Shown here piece by piece: positions 46,501 to 58,603 of a DNA stretch of 64,000 nucleotides (positions within the stretch are counted from its first letter, which is position 1; each line of letters begins with the position of its first letter). Under the pieces are notes generated by a model. That model was not told where the DNA came from, did no database searches, and saw only the letters and a list, made by a program, of their open reading frames with translations. Position numbers and translations under genes: made by a program. Location: positions 54,428-118,427 of the forward strand of contig JALRMH010000074.1 in NCBI GenBank assembly GCA_026119935.1, given 5' to 3'. This DNA comes from Endothia cerciana. Its lineage: Eukaryota; Ascomycota; Sordariomycetes; Diaporthales; Cryphonectriaceae.

Positions 46501-48725
46501 GTCATTAGTGAAGTTTGGATGTTCGTTCGGTAAACGAGTGGGGAGGGGGCGGGAGAACATAACTTGTCTGCCGTGTATGGCGGAGACTTGGTCTTTCAGA
46601 GGCTGATGGGGCCGTAAGTGTGCTTCTATGGTGCAAAAGCGGTCTGGGTACAGTTGGAATGAATGTCGCCATGGGAAAAGAATCGAGGGACTCGGACGGG
46701 ATGAATATGCATCAAGCATCAAACCAGTCGGCCTTTTGCACAATTTCGTCAGCACAGGACTGTTTAAAGGGGGCTTAAAGTGAGGAACGAGAGGAATATA
46801 CCCACTCATCGAAGAAGGGAACTGCCGACTTGTGCTGCACTGGAGTCTGGATCTGAGAATGTCAGTAGGCAATTCGCCAGACGGAGGGGATTCAGCAGAC
46901 AGGAATGGACTGAATGTGTCTCAGAGGAAACGCCTGGTCATCATTTGGCTTTTAATTCCATCCGAACAGTGTTTTGGTGCTGGCATTGCAGGGGCGGAGA
47001 GGAGGAGAAGGAGGAGGAGGAGGAAAGAATGATCTATTGGAGCGCTGTGACAACTCATATGCGAAGTAGAAATCCTGTCTGAAGGGTTTCCAATTTCTAC
47101 TCGGCCGTGGAAGAGAAAAATCAGTATTATTGGTCGTTGGTTGCGGTTTGGGAAGCGAGTGTTTGTTCGTTGGGAAGGGTGTTGGTGACAGTGATGTTAT
47201 AAAGAAAGAAAGAAAGTGCAGGACAATGGGACATGCAATGGAATTTGGGAAAACTCTGACTTGAAAATCAGATCCAGGAAGCTGCTGCGACTGTTTGATA
47301 GGTTTCTTGAATTGATTACAGGAGTGGGGATTGTGTGGCTCAGCTTGCAAGAACGACAACATCAGGCAGTATGCATGTTGATGTTGTTTTGAACAAAAGG
47401 AAGCTCTTGTGATTGGTTGTGGTACATCGTGAAGTACAAGCAGAAGTGTTTTCGAAGGTCCAGCATGGGTAAACTATACTGTAATTCAGTTGGGCATGTC
47501 ATTTCCTGCTCGCTGTGGGAGTTCAAGTCCAAGGACAGCAACCTCCCACCATCCAAGGGGGCAATGAGCTATTCTGATGTACAATGAGAGAAGCAATATA
47601 GCATCTTACATCTGACCTGAGGGCACTCCTATCTAGTACTGCCTTGTGTACAAGTACTACAAGGCATGTTTGCGGACAAAGGGTGTTTTTAAATCTATAT
47701 TTTGATGCATAATGGTTTGTGCCGGTTGAGTAGTTCTCAATTGCTAAGTAAGGTAACAAATACTTGAGAAGAGGGTATGTTAATATCTACTGAGAGGCCG
47801 CTGGAAGATGATAAACCACTTCTCGTCAACCTTTTCTGCTGTCCTCTTCTGTCTGTCCCAACAGTCGACTCCTGTGACCAAAACGAAGGTTTTACATTGT
47901 ATTGATCTGCCTGTCTGTTGGAGAGAAGCGAAGAGAAGAGAAATGCCTGGCCTGAATCTGGCCCAGAAGGCCCCTTTTTTATACCCCTGCAGCCGGCATT
48001 TTATCCGGCTCGCAACAACTCCCTATATGGACGTTATGCTATCTCTGGGGCTCTCTGAGAGCTCAGATGACAGGTTGAGCAGAATATTCCTCTATAGAGC
48101 GAATATAGGCAAGTATTATGTCTCTGATCCTAGGTGGAGGCAGGCCAGGGGCCCAAACTCACCATGGCCGAGCTGCCCTAGACAGACCTGTGGGCACTAG
48201 ACTATTCCAGACACCTGAACCCAGTCCTGTCCCAGGGCGACAATGAGCTTCTGAATTGCGTCTTTACACAGGATAACATCTTTTTGCTGAATCAAATCAT
48301 GGCATTCATAGCCCTTTCCATTTTTTTGGGGTGCAACCCAATTTCAAGGTCCTTTCCTAGGCCGGAACCTTCCACGTCTGTCCCCTTCGAAGAAACAACA
48401 TGCACTGGCATCCTTTTACTTGTTCATAGAGCATCCGCGTAGTTCTCAACAAGCATGTGAACTATGCTGGAGAAGATCTCGAAGCCATTATCTCAGGCTG
48501 GACTCTTCCGCTTTCATCCTTCTCCAAGATGATGTCCTCTCCATCTTTTCCAGAGCACCCGCATGCATCCAGCTCGTTCCGCCTCCTTCTATCATATTCA
48601 TTATTGTTTCTTGCCTTACCCACATACCTTACTATATATACTGAGGTATCTGACTTCTGAAATCGTTCGTCTGCTATTCCATCTTTCCAAGTTTCTGATT
48701 TGTCTTCTCATCTCTCGTCCGTCTT
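43501..48725. other. Gene-poor, AT-richer region without supportable genes
   Basis: More than 5 kb carries only short frames (60-170 codons) that lack domain resemblance, and the base composition is visibly less GC-rich than the flanking metabolic genes. Long stretches between 44.2 and 46.8 kb show no intron-exon pattern. It may be the eroded remnant of duplicated or mobile DNA, but I found no terminal repeats, integrase or polymerase motifs. Confidence 0.45.
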
Positions 48726-49560
48726 TTGGCACTAATCTCTTCCCAGAACATATACGCTCTTGGACGTGAGAATCCGAAACTTCTTCATCTACAGGTACCT
48801 CGTTCGTTCGGGAAAGCCCTTGCCTCCTTGTTTGCCGTTGTTCTTACGAATATCGACACTTCAGACACTGAATCACATCTCTACACAGAAGCGAAAGACC
48901 AGTTGTCGAATAGTATATTCTCCGGGCTTTCGACAGAGTAGCCTGCTACCAGACTGCAACCCTCACCGTCTGACACCTACTCCTTCGCCCTGGAACATCT
49001 GTCAAAGCAAAGCAACCGTGAGCTACAGCATGCATTTCAGACAATACGCAGCACCTCATACACTGTCTTCGGGTTGTGTGGGCAGAATTTCCGCGATATA
49101 TTCTATTTATGGGGCCATTTTCCCTTGTTAGGCTGTTGAGGTGCATGCTGCCAGTTCCTGGAGAGCATTCCGATGTTTCAGGCGGAAGAGATCAGGAGCG
49201 ACTTGGAGCAGCAAGAACGCCTGTGGCGATTGGTCATCTTCAGGTTTTCGACAGAGACCCGCTCCGATGGGAGCTCAGTGTGAGTTCAACATGCCATAGA
49301 CCTTCACGCTATGTCTCTCGGTCCTGCTGCTGATCCTCGTATAGGAATACGACAGCCGAGACCTCGTCGTGGAGAGAGAAGATGGTACTGAGGAGTTTCA
49401 TACCCTTCACCACCCGGGACCTGCTGGGTTCTGTTACTATGACCGACTCCACAACATGGAGGCTCAATTGAACCATCCTGGGCCTCCTGACACGAACAAT
49501 GACAATGAAGAACGGCCTGGCCGGGCCGCAACGCGAATGGCTTCAGACATTCTTTGATGA
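48726..49560 (+). pseudogene. Coding relic with two in-frame stops and a frame shift
   Basis: One frame reads as protein from 48726: FGKALASLFAVVLTNIDTS, HLYTEAKDQLSNSIFSGLSTE, then TAG (48939-48941), then PATRLQPSPSDTYSFALEHL, SKQSNRELQHAFQTIRSTSY, GLCGQNFRDIFYLWGHFPLL, TGA near 49135, then QFLESIPMFQAEEIRSDLEQ and LWRLVIF. After a one-base change near 49235 it continues VFDRDPLRWELS, a good GTGAGT donor, and (from 49347) EYDSRDLVVEREDGTEEFHT, FCYYDRLHNMEAQLNHPGPP. Both stops would be restored by a single C in place of T (CAG and CGA). I do not recognise the family. Confidence 0.5.
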
Positions 49561-52300
49561 CGCCATGTACATGCCACCTGCCAGCTATTCCATCTGGGCA
49601 GCATCATGCGCAGCATTGTGCACCCGGCAGGATTTGAATGACATCGAAACTATTTAGCGATGACTAGAGCATGAATTTGAGAGCGGAGACTTCCCCACGG
49701 TCATGATGGAAAGTGGCTTCGAAGGCTGGACTTTGGCAAACAGAAACCCGCACAGACGCTGCACAAGATAAACAGACGGTTTGCCGTTGGTCTTTCTGAA
49801 AAGGCCTAAGGCTTGAGTACAGCTTAAACTCAGGATTATAAGAGCGGCTGAATCACAACTGAGACCTTGTTATGACGTTTACTTCCTACAAATGATCGGG
49901 GCTGAATAGGTTTCCAGCCCTTGTGCAGTCCTCGCCGACCTCCCTGGGCCAGTATGAATATAGGTGGCATCTTCGATATCCATATGAGGATGCTGAAGAT
50001 GTCTGCTCCGCGCAATGTTAGGCCACGCAGGACACCAGAGCCAAGTTAGCAGCATCAGCAGCCACCAAGGACGCCGCCGTTAAGAAACGCAAAGGCACGA
50101 CTGTTATGTCGCAGAAGGACCAGCCCAAGACTATGGCCTCCAGGAAGCGGAAGGTCGAGAATGGCGGCCAGGAGGCCGCAAAGCGCCCTCGAATCAACCG
50201 TGCTGGCGACATGTGCTGCATCAAGTAGACTGAGTGCGATGGCGAGAGGTATTAGGCCACTGTCTGTTGGCTAAGGTACGCGCCTCCAAATTCTGTGACA
50301 AGATCACCCTGGACGGCCGAAGCCTGCTAAGGGCATCAGCAGCAACTATGCAACGGGCTCCGATCGATACTGTGTCCTAGCTCCCTAGAGCCACACTACG
50401 TTTCCATAATATGATTTATCCATCTGCACGGAGGAGGCATCTAGCAAGCCCCATAAGAACATCAAGTCAATGATCGCCAAGGACACTGTCATCGTCGATA
50501 CTAGATTTGTTCCTCCCTCTTTATACATTAATCCACTTAGAGATACACACTTCTATCTCTCTGGAGTTTTGCCCTTGGCCTTGAACATTGTGTAGCTCAC
50601 GGTCGTGCCACGGCCAGTGAGAAGTCCATTTCGCTCTTTGACGCCAACCCAGAGCTTGGTGACGAGGCTGCTTGAGAACTCTACCCAAAAACATGTCTCT
50701 CCCTGTCATGTTTGTTCAAGGTGGATGTGTGGGACTAAGAAGGCTATTTATGCCGCTGTTGAAAAGTGAGAAATGTCCGCAGCATGCCTGGGGTCCTCAT
50801 GAACCCCGATGGGATCGTTGATACCAGCTTGCCCGCCCATAACCTACAACCCTGGGACGATCCGCCGTCTGATCGATGGTCTCTTGGATCCTCCACCCTC
50901 GACATCAGCACCACTTAATGCATAATGTTCAGCGAGATTGCAGAAATCGCAGTCAACACAAGTTGATGAGTGGCTGAACTTGTCCGGGTCGTGCTCGTGT
51001 CTCGGGACTGCCTTAGGTTCTAGCCGGGGCGATCCGACTTACAACCCATATATGCCACAGACCCAACCCATGTGCTTCACTTCCGTAGGCCGCTAAATTC
51101 TAGGACTAGACGGTCTCCGAGATATGTTTTCTAATTCTTGGGCAGTGAAGGACTTTCTCTCAACATACTGGCTGGTGATTGCCCGGACGAGTGGTTCCCT
51201 GTCGACACCATCATAGATCGAACTCGCGGTCAAGCCTTCAAAGACGTCTTAGAATACAGTCAGCATAACTTGCATCCCATGTTGAATAGCTGCTGTTATA
51301 TCGACGTCGGCGCCAAGTGTCCCCACGTGCAACCTCAGCGGGGGCTGGATCGTCCTTCTGAGGTTGGCGGACGGGGCACCGCATGTTGATACGGTCCTCG
51401 GCCGAGATCTTATCAAGGCGGCACTTCGCTTAGGTGGGCACCCTGCAATCCTTCAAGCAGTCGACCGCAATGACCTGCTGCAGAAATTGGCAAGGGGCGC
51501 TTGCAGTGCCTTACCCTGGTCAGCGCACAACCTCGCACAGAACGCACGGTAGTGTGCGGTTGCAGAAGACGCACAACGACTGCAGTCGGAGTCAACACCC
51601 AGTTGAGCCCCATGGTAAGCACGTGGGTAACTCACTATCTCAAATGGAGCTTCGCTAAGGACGGAAGATGCCGAAGACACCCTGACGCACATCAAATGGT
51701 CAGCAGGAGGGATCCAACTAGGTGGTTTTAAAACAGCGCAATAAGTCCCGAAGGGAATGATCGCCGAGATCCCTCCGCTGTTTGTGGGGATGCTTACCGA
51801 GATGAGTTCTTCAACACGGACGGTGGTGGTTGGGCACGCCCGGGGCGGTGCTGAGATCAGTCCTGGCGCAGACGGAAACTTCAGATGCATTTATGCGCGA
51901 GAGGGCCAAGAGGGGGGCGGTGCAGGAGGCTATCTGCCTTCGGAACCACCTTCTACAAGGGCTTCTCAGGCCAACGGGTTTTAACAACAACATCGATCGC
52001 CGGACGCAATGACTCGGGTTCTTGGAGCTGCCCCCTGACGATATCCGCCAGAATAGAATCCGAATGGGTGGTCCGCGGGCCCGGTCTGGGGCCGTCCAAG
52101 ATCTACTAGTATAAGTCAAGATGTGGCTCCTGAAGGTCGCGTTAAATCCCACTTCTGCGCTCGCCGACCGTCGCCTGCCGTATGTTGTTGCTTGGTTGCT
52201 GTTAGGGCTGGTGCGCCTCCATCTCCGGTTCAATCGATCGGTTGTCCTTTGCTGCGCCATTCCTTCGCCCTCGTTTATACGATCTTTCCCACAACCAAGA
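49561..52300. other. Relic-bearing region without supportable genes
   Basis: Between 50024 and 50227 a frame reads as a basic Lys/Arg-rich, nuclear-protein-like segment (AASAATKDAAVKKRKGTT, ASRKRKVENGGQEAAKRPRI) that ends in a stop, with no start or continuation. Between 51.1 and 52.1 kb short frames on both strands overlap. I treat these as debris; none can be assigned to a family. Confidence 0.35.
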
Positions 52301-53447
52301 TGAAGTCCTCTCTCGGTAACAATCTAGTTCCCGTCACCACTCTACGAGGCCTCCTTCATGTTAGAAGTCGGCCCTTGGTAATGTGAAAATCACTGACGGG
52401 TTCTCGTCAGCTAAAACCGCAGCCTTTGTGGCCTCCCGGGCGGTCGATTCCAGCCTTGGGTCTCGGTCAATCGACTCAGCTCTCTTGAACGACTTCCGCT
52501 GGATGGCCCAGTATGCCGCTGCAGGGTACTGTAACATGGATGGCACGGTCGGAGACGTCGTTTCCTGCGAGGATAACGCCTGCGCCGACGTGGTCAGCAA
52601 CGGCGCTACCATCGTCACAACCCTCAGTACCGGGTTCGAGTCCACCGGCGGTGTGATCATACAAGACGACGTCAACAAAGCCATCGTGATCTCTTTCGCT
52701 GGCACGGATACCGACAGCATCATCGACGTAGTGCTCGAGTATGTCGAGTCCCTGAAGATGGTACGGGTGACTCTGGCTGACACAAATTAGCATCGATTTT
52801 CTGCTCGAGTCCATCGGGATGTGCGACGGATGTAAGGTACACAGCGGCTTCCACGGCGCCTGGGATGATGTGTCAGACACCGTGATCGGCACTGTCCAGG
52901 ACTTGGTAGACGAATTAGGTTACACGTATAGCGTCACCTTCACCGGACATTCGCTTGGTGCTGCCCTCGCGACGCTAGGATGCGCCTAGTACGTATTACC
53001 TTTCTTCTTCTTCTTCTTCTTCTTCTTCTTCTTCTCCTAAAGGAAGCACTGGCTCTTCGGGCCTTGATCTGTTCCCAGACGCTGACCATTCGCCTCATCT
53101 GCAGTTGGCGCGTCAACGGCGGCGGTTGTGAGCTGTACACCTTTGGCTCCCCTCGCGTTGGCAACCTCGCCTTCGCCGAGTTCGTGTCTGCACAAAGCGG
53201 CGACGAATACCGCATGACACACTTGGACGACCCCGTCCCTCGGCTCCCAAGCCATGATTTTGGGTATTACCACACAAACATGGAGTACTGGCTCTCTGAC
53301 GGCACCGCCACGACCACGGATTACACCGCTGACGACGTCGTCATCTGCACCGGGTATTACAATACGAGCTGCAACAGTGCCGGCGTGATTAGCTCGGACT
53401 ACACGGCCCATTCGTACTATCTGGAGCACATCAGTGTTTGCAGCTGA
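52301..53447 (+). pseudogene. Secreted class-3 lipase gene with broken 5' half
   Basis: The core is an alpha/beta-hydrolase of the fungal class-3 lipase/feruloyl-esterase group: LLNDFRWMAQYAAAGYC, VIISFAGTDTDSI, KVHSGFHGAWDD, nucleophile motif FTGHSLGAALATLG, TFGSPRVGN, catalytic Asp in LDDPVPRLP and His in TAHSYYLEHIS. The second half is sound: exon 52791-52988, an intron of 116 nt (52989-53104) with a (TTC)n run, exon 53105-53447. The first half is not: ATG 52301 (MKSSL, signal-peptide-like) runs into a stop after 28 codons one base out of phase with the main frame, and the 52383-52760 exon meets the next exon across only 30 nt with mismatched phase. Two frame defects suggest a pseudogene. 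Confidence 0.7.
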
Positions 53448-56400
53448 GAAGACAGCAAGAGAAAGCCATCTTCGAGGGTCAAGTCTTCAACAAGTCAAGT
53501 CACGAATATGTGCATAAGGTGTTCATAGTCACGATGTCAAGCTGGAATGCAGACCTTCATTTGTCTGCCCTCACTATCAATGCCTCCCACATTCTCCGAT
53601 ATCTCTCTTCCGTATCAAATGGTCTCACTCGAGCGTCTCTGCGTCTTCGTCCTCTTCGTCAACGTCGAGATGAGCAAAGGCGCCCCCAGCACGCAGTGTT
53701 ATCCAAGCCCAGGTATTCGAGTAACGCAGCTTGTAACTTGAGGATAGTCTAGGTCCTAGAGACCATGACCAGAGCTCCTAATATCGTTGACGGTGTACCC
53801 AATGATGAAAATCATCATGGCGACGGATGCCTGTTTGATGCCCTCTTCGTTCATGTCGTTGGGGTCGACTATCGCTTCGCCCTCCAGTGCTTTCCTTACG
53901 GCCTGCTCAACTTCTGCAAGATTAGGTATTCTGATATCGGCGCCTTGACTTATAAGGGGTTGCGGTTTTATTGCTGAACGTAAGCCGGGTCGAACTTTCC
54001 TCGAGAAAGACGCGAATACCGTCCACGGTTTTGACGCCGAGAACGCACTTGGCCTCGAAGAGCAGTTCTGCAGCATCCTCGCACATTTTGACTGCGGCGC
54101 TAATCAGCACATTTCTTGAGATAGTCCATTTCATTGAAAACCTTATTGGAAGGTGTTCCGGTCGGGGCGGAAAGGCCTGGGGTCCTATTTCGGTGCAGCA
54201 GTCGTAAATCGCTGGGCTCAGGTTTGTATGGCTTGAAAGGTCAGAATCCAAGATCACTGGAGATATCTGAAAATCAGGTATTTATATATGTTCTCGTCCC
54301 TACGTCTGCTATTGTTTACTCACCTCTCTCAACAGTTGTGTTGTTGTATCCAAATTGAACTGTAAGTAGCATGCGGGCACGCTTGAGAATGACGGAAAAG
54401 GTTGAGAATATTGGTTTCAATTTATTGGAAACGCGTATGAACTACCTGCTTGCGAATTGTCTGGTACATCAATCAGAATGGGTTGCGCCAGGTTACGTCG
54501 GGAAAAGACTCTTACTATTGTCCTGCTATCCTAATAGTCGTGCGGCTATTCCCGGTTTTTACCTGACTGGGTTGTTTGGCCTTGCAGACTTAATTACATC
54601 ACCTTCTGTTTGCTTAATCAATTATAGTTTCATGATTGCAGGCCCTCGTCAAACCATACTGTGCTCAGTATTCGCAAATAGCCATCTGCTCAAAGTCAAA
54701 CCCAGCTTGGTTTCTGCCTTGGGTGGCATACCGCTTGCAAAATGATGTATTGATTCCTGGAATTCATACTTGGGCGGTGTCATGCTCACATCCAAGAATA
54801 ACGGATGTATGACTGAGGTCAGGTCTATTGCGACGCGTCGAACATACCCCCTTCTGGATAAAGGCAGGATGCTCGATTAGAGTTTGGCCGGGTATAGAGG
54901 TACTTCGTGGACACCTTTGCGCATTGGATGTTAGTAAATTCTTGTCAAGGTGGACTGGAGACTTTCGGTTGTATGCAGTTTCAACTGTTATCACCTCGTC
55001 GTTCTCTAATGCCTGGTTCTGTGTGATCTGCACTCTCTACCCAGCATTCACATCCTCTTCTTCGACCTCTTCATAATCCCTGTCCAGGCACATGATGTCC
55101 TCCTAGGCTGCAGAACCGTCCGAGTCCAGATGCTTCAGCATATCGACCGTCGGCCTCATAATTGTCCAAGCACCGTGGAGAGTCTACTGAGAGCTGGCTT
55201 GATCCCCGTAGAGGCAATATATGATGAGTACCACGAAAGCGATCGTTCTCTTAGTAAGGACCTCACTCTTACTGCCCTCGTGAGCTTCATGGTATGCAGT
55301 ATTGTCATCGTGTTCGCCGCAAGGGCCTCCCTTGAGTGTATCGCCGATTCAGCGATGTTAGGATATCAAGACTTGTCGACCCAGAGTGGCTATGTAGCCA
55401 TCAAGGGCTTTACGAGGTATGCTCTTCTGCAGAAAGTCCTGAACTTCAGCAATGCTTGAAAGGCCGACCAGATGATTAATCTCTAACTAACACTAGTTTA
55501 GCCAAGGGGTCGGTCATTACGCTGTCCGTGTCTCATACATGTCAATACATATCTCTTACGTGGCGAGGTCAGGTCATTACCCATCGGAAGGTATTAGTTA
55601 ATTACCACTAGGAGAATGGGTTACGGTAGGTTATGTGATGACGATCCGTCTTCAACTTGACATTTGCTACCTTCTCGTGGTCAAGAGCAGATCATCCAAC
55701 ATCAGGTCTGATGCACATTCTCAGCAAGCGAAGTGCCCAGCCTCAAGAAAAGAAATCCCCCCAAAAAAGGACGATACGTCATTGTTAAAAGGGTTGGTTT
55801 GCGATCACCACCACGAGAGGACCCCTGAGAACAACAAGGAAAATAAAGGAAAAGAAAACGAAACGAAAATCGTTCAGGGTGCTTGAGCGACCTGCTGCGC
55901 GGTTGTCGCGGCCAGACCCGCCAGTCTGTACACACTCTGTCGTGCATGTGAGTGTGGAGTACAGAGCAAGTACGTATTATTACTTTTCCACGACACGCGT
56001 GTCGATTGCTCACCTGCGTGCGGCACTTGCGAAGCGGCGAGACGGGACTCGACAAGCGAGGTAGCACCAAAAACACAGCCTCGCGAATCACAGCATTCTT
56101 TACGCGAGAACGCGATGACACGGGCTTTTGTTGTCTCTGCAATAGAACAACCCTGGGTGATGATTCGCCCCCTCCCAGTGGGGGGTTCTTTGGGTATCAA
56201 TACCTCGTCTGAAGGCCCAATCCCAGACGCCGTACACCGTATACAAGAGGCATGACGTGGCTTGTGCTAACAAAAAGTTGCCTTGCGAGCCTCCCATCCC
56301 CTTTATCTGACCACACTTAGACCAGGATATCATCGCCCTTTACACCCCATGCTCCTGCGACGCCATACTGAAGCACAAACCTAACTCCCGGCTTATTGAA

Positions 56401-56525
56401 ACCGCAATCAAGAACGCCAAATCTGTCAACCCAAAAAAGACGGAGGTGCCCGGGGCGGGAGGGCTGGGTTGAAGGAGAATTAGACAGAAAGCGGAACGGC
56501 TATGCAGCCTCTCTTGCGACACCCG
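53448..56525. other. Region without supportable genes
   Basis: Short frames occur throughout. Two overlapping minus-strand frames at 53756-54257 read partly like protein (RNVLISAAVKMCEDAAELLF, LAEVEQAVRKALEGEAIVDP) but in different frames with no joining intron. A plus-strand frame at 55130-55459 contains a single hydrophobic stretch (LTALVSFMVCSIVIVFAA). None reaches the level of a call. Confidence 0.35.
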
Positions 56526-57902
56526 TCAGGGGAATGGGCATCGTCTAGCGTCTGGGATGCTATCGTGTCTGCTGTGGCTGTTAACGAGGCCCGGAGCACC
56601 ATTCGGCGGTGCTCCTGATATTGCACCCTCATGCGGAGTATTCCAGGAGGTGTTCGGGTGCGTCCGATCCACGCCATGGTAATGGTAAGCCGGCCCGTAA
56701 TGGTAGTTGATGATGGTAGGCGTTTGGACGGGACTGGCCGTATAATGCCCGTTATGCGGATTGCCCAGTTGCGGCACCAAGGGAAGAGGTCGTGCTCCGG
56801 CTCCAAGCTCGACGACGGACGGCGCTGGCGAGCCGACAGACTGGCTTCGACTCGAGTAATCGGTTCCACTTGCGAGTGCCCTTTTTTGCTGGATTGCTTC
56901 ACGCTGTACCCTGATCTCATGGTCGCAGAGCTCTCCCAACAGTATATCGACGGACATACCTAGACTTCTCGCTTCCTCCTCTTCTAATACAATGCAACAA
57001 GTGTGGCCGGCTGTCTGGTCGATTGCTTTGTCGAAACTCTTGTCCCAGTGGATCTCGGCTATTCCATCATCGTCCTGTTCAAGCTCATTATTCCTCAAAG
57101 TTTTCGCTTGGATGTAGCTGACGGGGGAATTGCTCAGTCTCGCGTTCGCGAAGCCGAAGTTATCTTTCCTTGGGCGCCATAGGCCAATCGCGATGGAGGG
57201 TTCTCTGTGCTACTTGGTCGTCAGACATACAGTCAACACAACATGGACAACGGCCCGGGGAGGGGGGGGGGGAGGGAAAAGATGCTCACTTCCAGTGGTC
57301 TCGGTACGGGAGGACCTCCTCTGGGAGTTCCTGTCCTTACGTCAATCTTCTGTCCGCCTTCGTCCCCGCAACCGGCGCCTGCCGATATCGAGGATGCAGG
57401 CGAAGGCGGTGCCTCTTGTTTCCACTTCAGGAAGATGTCGACAAGCTCAGGATAATGTGCATCGATCTTGTCCTCGCTGAGCACACATTTGCTTTCTAAG
57501 TTCTCGAAGAAGTCACGCTGGTCCTTGGGAGGAACCTTGGAGAAGTTCAGTGCGCGTTCGACAGCTTTCCGGTCCTTCGGATCCATTCCGACCCCCGACA
57601 GCGCCCGCGCCGGCGTCGCCGACGCGGCCCAACGATCGCAAGCGTTGTTTCTAGAGGTACAGATGGATATACTGGGTCGTTGACGGCCGTGGCTTTGCGG
57701 CATTGGTTAATGGCAGAAGACGATGCTGCGAGGACCCGTTGAAGCGCATCCTCCGTATGGGCCGGTCGGATGAGCAGCTGTTGTGGTGGCTCGGATCGGG
57801 ACGTTTGCGATTGGGGAGGGACGGAGACTGGTCGACAGAAGCCCTGCTAGAAGCTGGTGCTGGAGGTTTCTTGAGAGACTCGTTCTCTTCTCTGCTGAGC
57901 AC
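56526..57902 (-). CDS. Unrecognised gene, several exons, splice pattern unresolved
   Basis: Three stretches on the minus strand look coding. The first (57902 to about 57655) is Ser/Pro/Arg-rich (NESLKKPPAPASSRASVDQS). The second contains DPKDRKAVERALNFSKVPP, KDQRDFFENLESKCVLSEDK and IDAHYPELVDIFLKWKQEAP, then GGQKID before a strong GTAAGG donor. The third (about 57225-56526) reads IAIGLWRPRKDNFGFANARL, AEIHWDKSFDKAIDQTAGHT, EARSLGMSVDILLGELCDHE and a Pro/His/Tyr-rich tail. The intron phases between stretches do not match with the donors I can see, so either small exons are missing or the gene has frame errors. No domain recognised. Confidence 0.45.
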
Positions 57903-57908
57903 TCGGAT

Positions 57909-58506
57909 TCATGACTTAGCAGCGGTTGACGGCCGAAGGAGGCGCATGTGAGGCCGTCGGGGTGGTCTCCCCCAGAGTATCACCACCCGGTCTGCGTCTA
58001 AGGCTAGCAAAAACGGTAGCATAACTTGGGGATATTATGCCATGGCCCAGTCACTAGGCCTGGACGTCAGTATTAGATGTCAGAAACCAGGCACAATGCA
58101 ACACTAACCCCTTAGAGCGAACCGACCCTCCAAGACCCGTACAAGCTTACCTTCCGGCCGAGTCAGCACCAGAGGACGAATCGTGGGGCCCCACGAGCAC
58201 TCTCTGTAGGTCGTGAGCGGGGGAATTGAGAACCGACGGGCAAGCAAACTGGCCGTTCCATCAAGGAGCCGCACACGTAACTGCAGCGGCGCAGCGACGT
58301 AAGGATGCCGTTCCAACATGAAGTGAACGGCAGTGACAAAGGGGCGCAAGACATCAGGGAGAATCACGTTCGGGCGTTTCCTCAAAAGCCGGCATATTCA
58401 AGGAGGTATTGGATCAATTTCTACAGAAAGGGCAATAATCGTCGCTCACGTACGTATATCTCTACGAACACTCTTCAACACGAATAGGGCTCGTGACAAG
58501 CAAAAA
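57909..58506 (-). CDS. Unrecognised small gene or 3' part of the retropepsin gene
   Basis: Three minus-strand exons fit in phase: 58506-58450, 58380-58151 and 58003-57909. They encode LSRALFVLKSVRRDIRT, then KRPNVILPDVLRPFVTAVHF, MLERHPYVAAPLQLRVRLLD and YRECSWGPTIRPLVLTRPE, then DADRVVILWGRPPRRPHMRL and a stop. Donors are GTGAGC and GTAAGC. No in-frame ATG or clear 5' exon was found. It begins about 100 nt after the retropepsin-like gene, on the same strand, and a weak donor in that gene's last exon would be in the correct phase to join this, so the two might be one transcription unit. No family recognised. Confidence 0.45.
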
Positions 58507-58603
58507 CTAGGCGCAGGTTGTCGGATGCATGCTGCTGGAGCCCGGGACTGAGACCTCAACCTGTATCACTCGCAGGTCAAAGGCGGGATCCCATTCCACC
58601 TGT

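Noticed and set aside
57233..57703. Single-exon gene of 156 codons
   Set aside because: Its last 20 residues are a Pro/Leu-rich translation of intron sequence after a strong GTAAGG donor; it is better seen as one exon of the larger unresolved gene.
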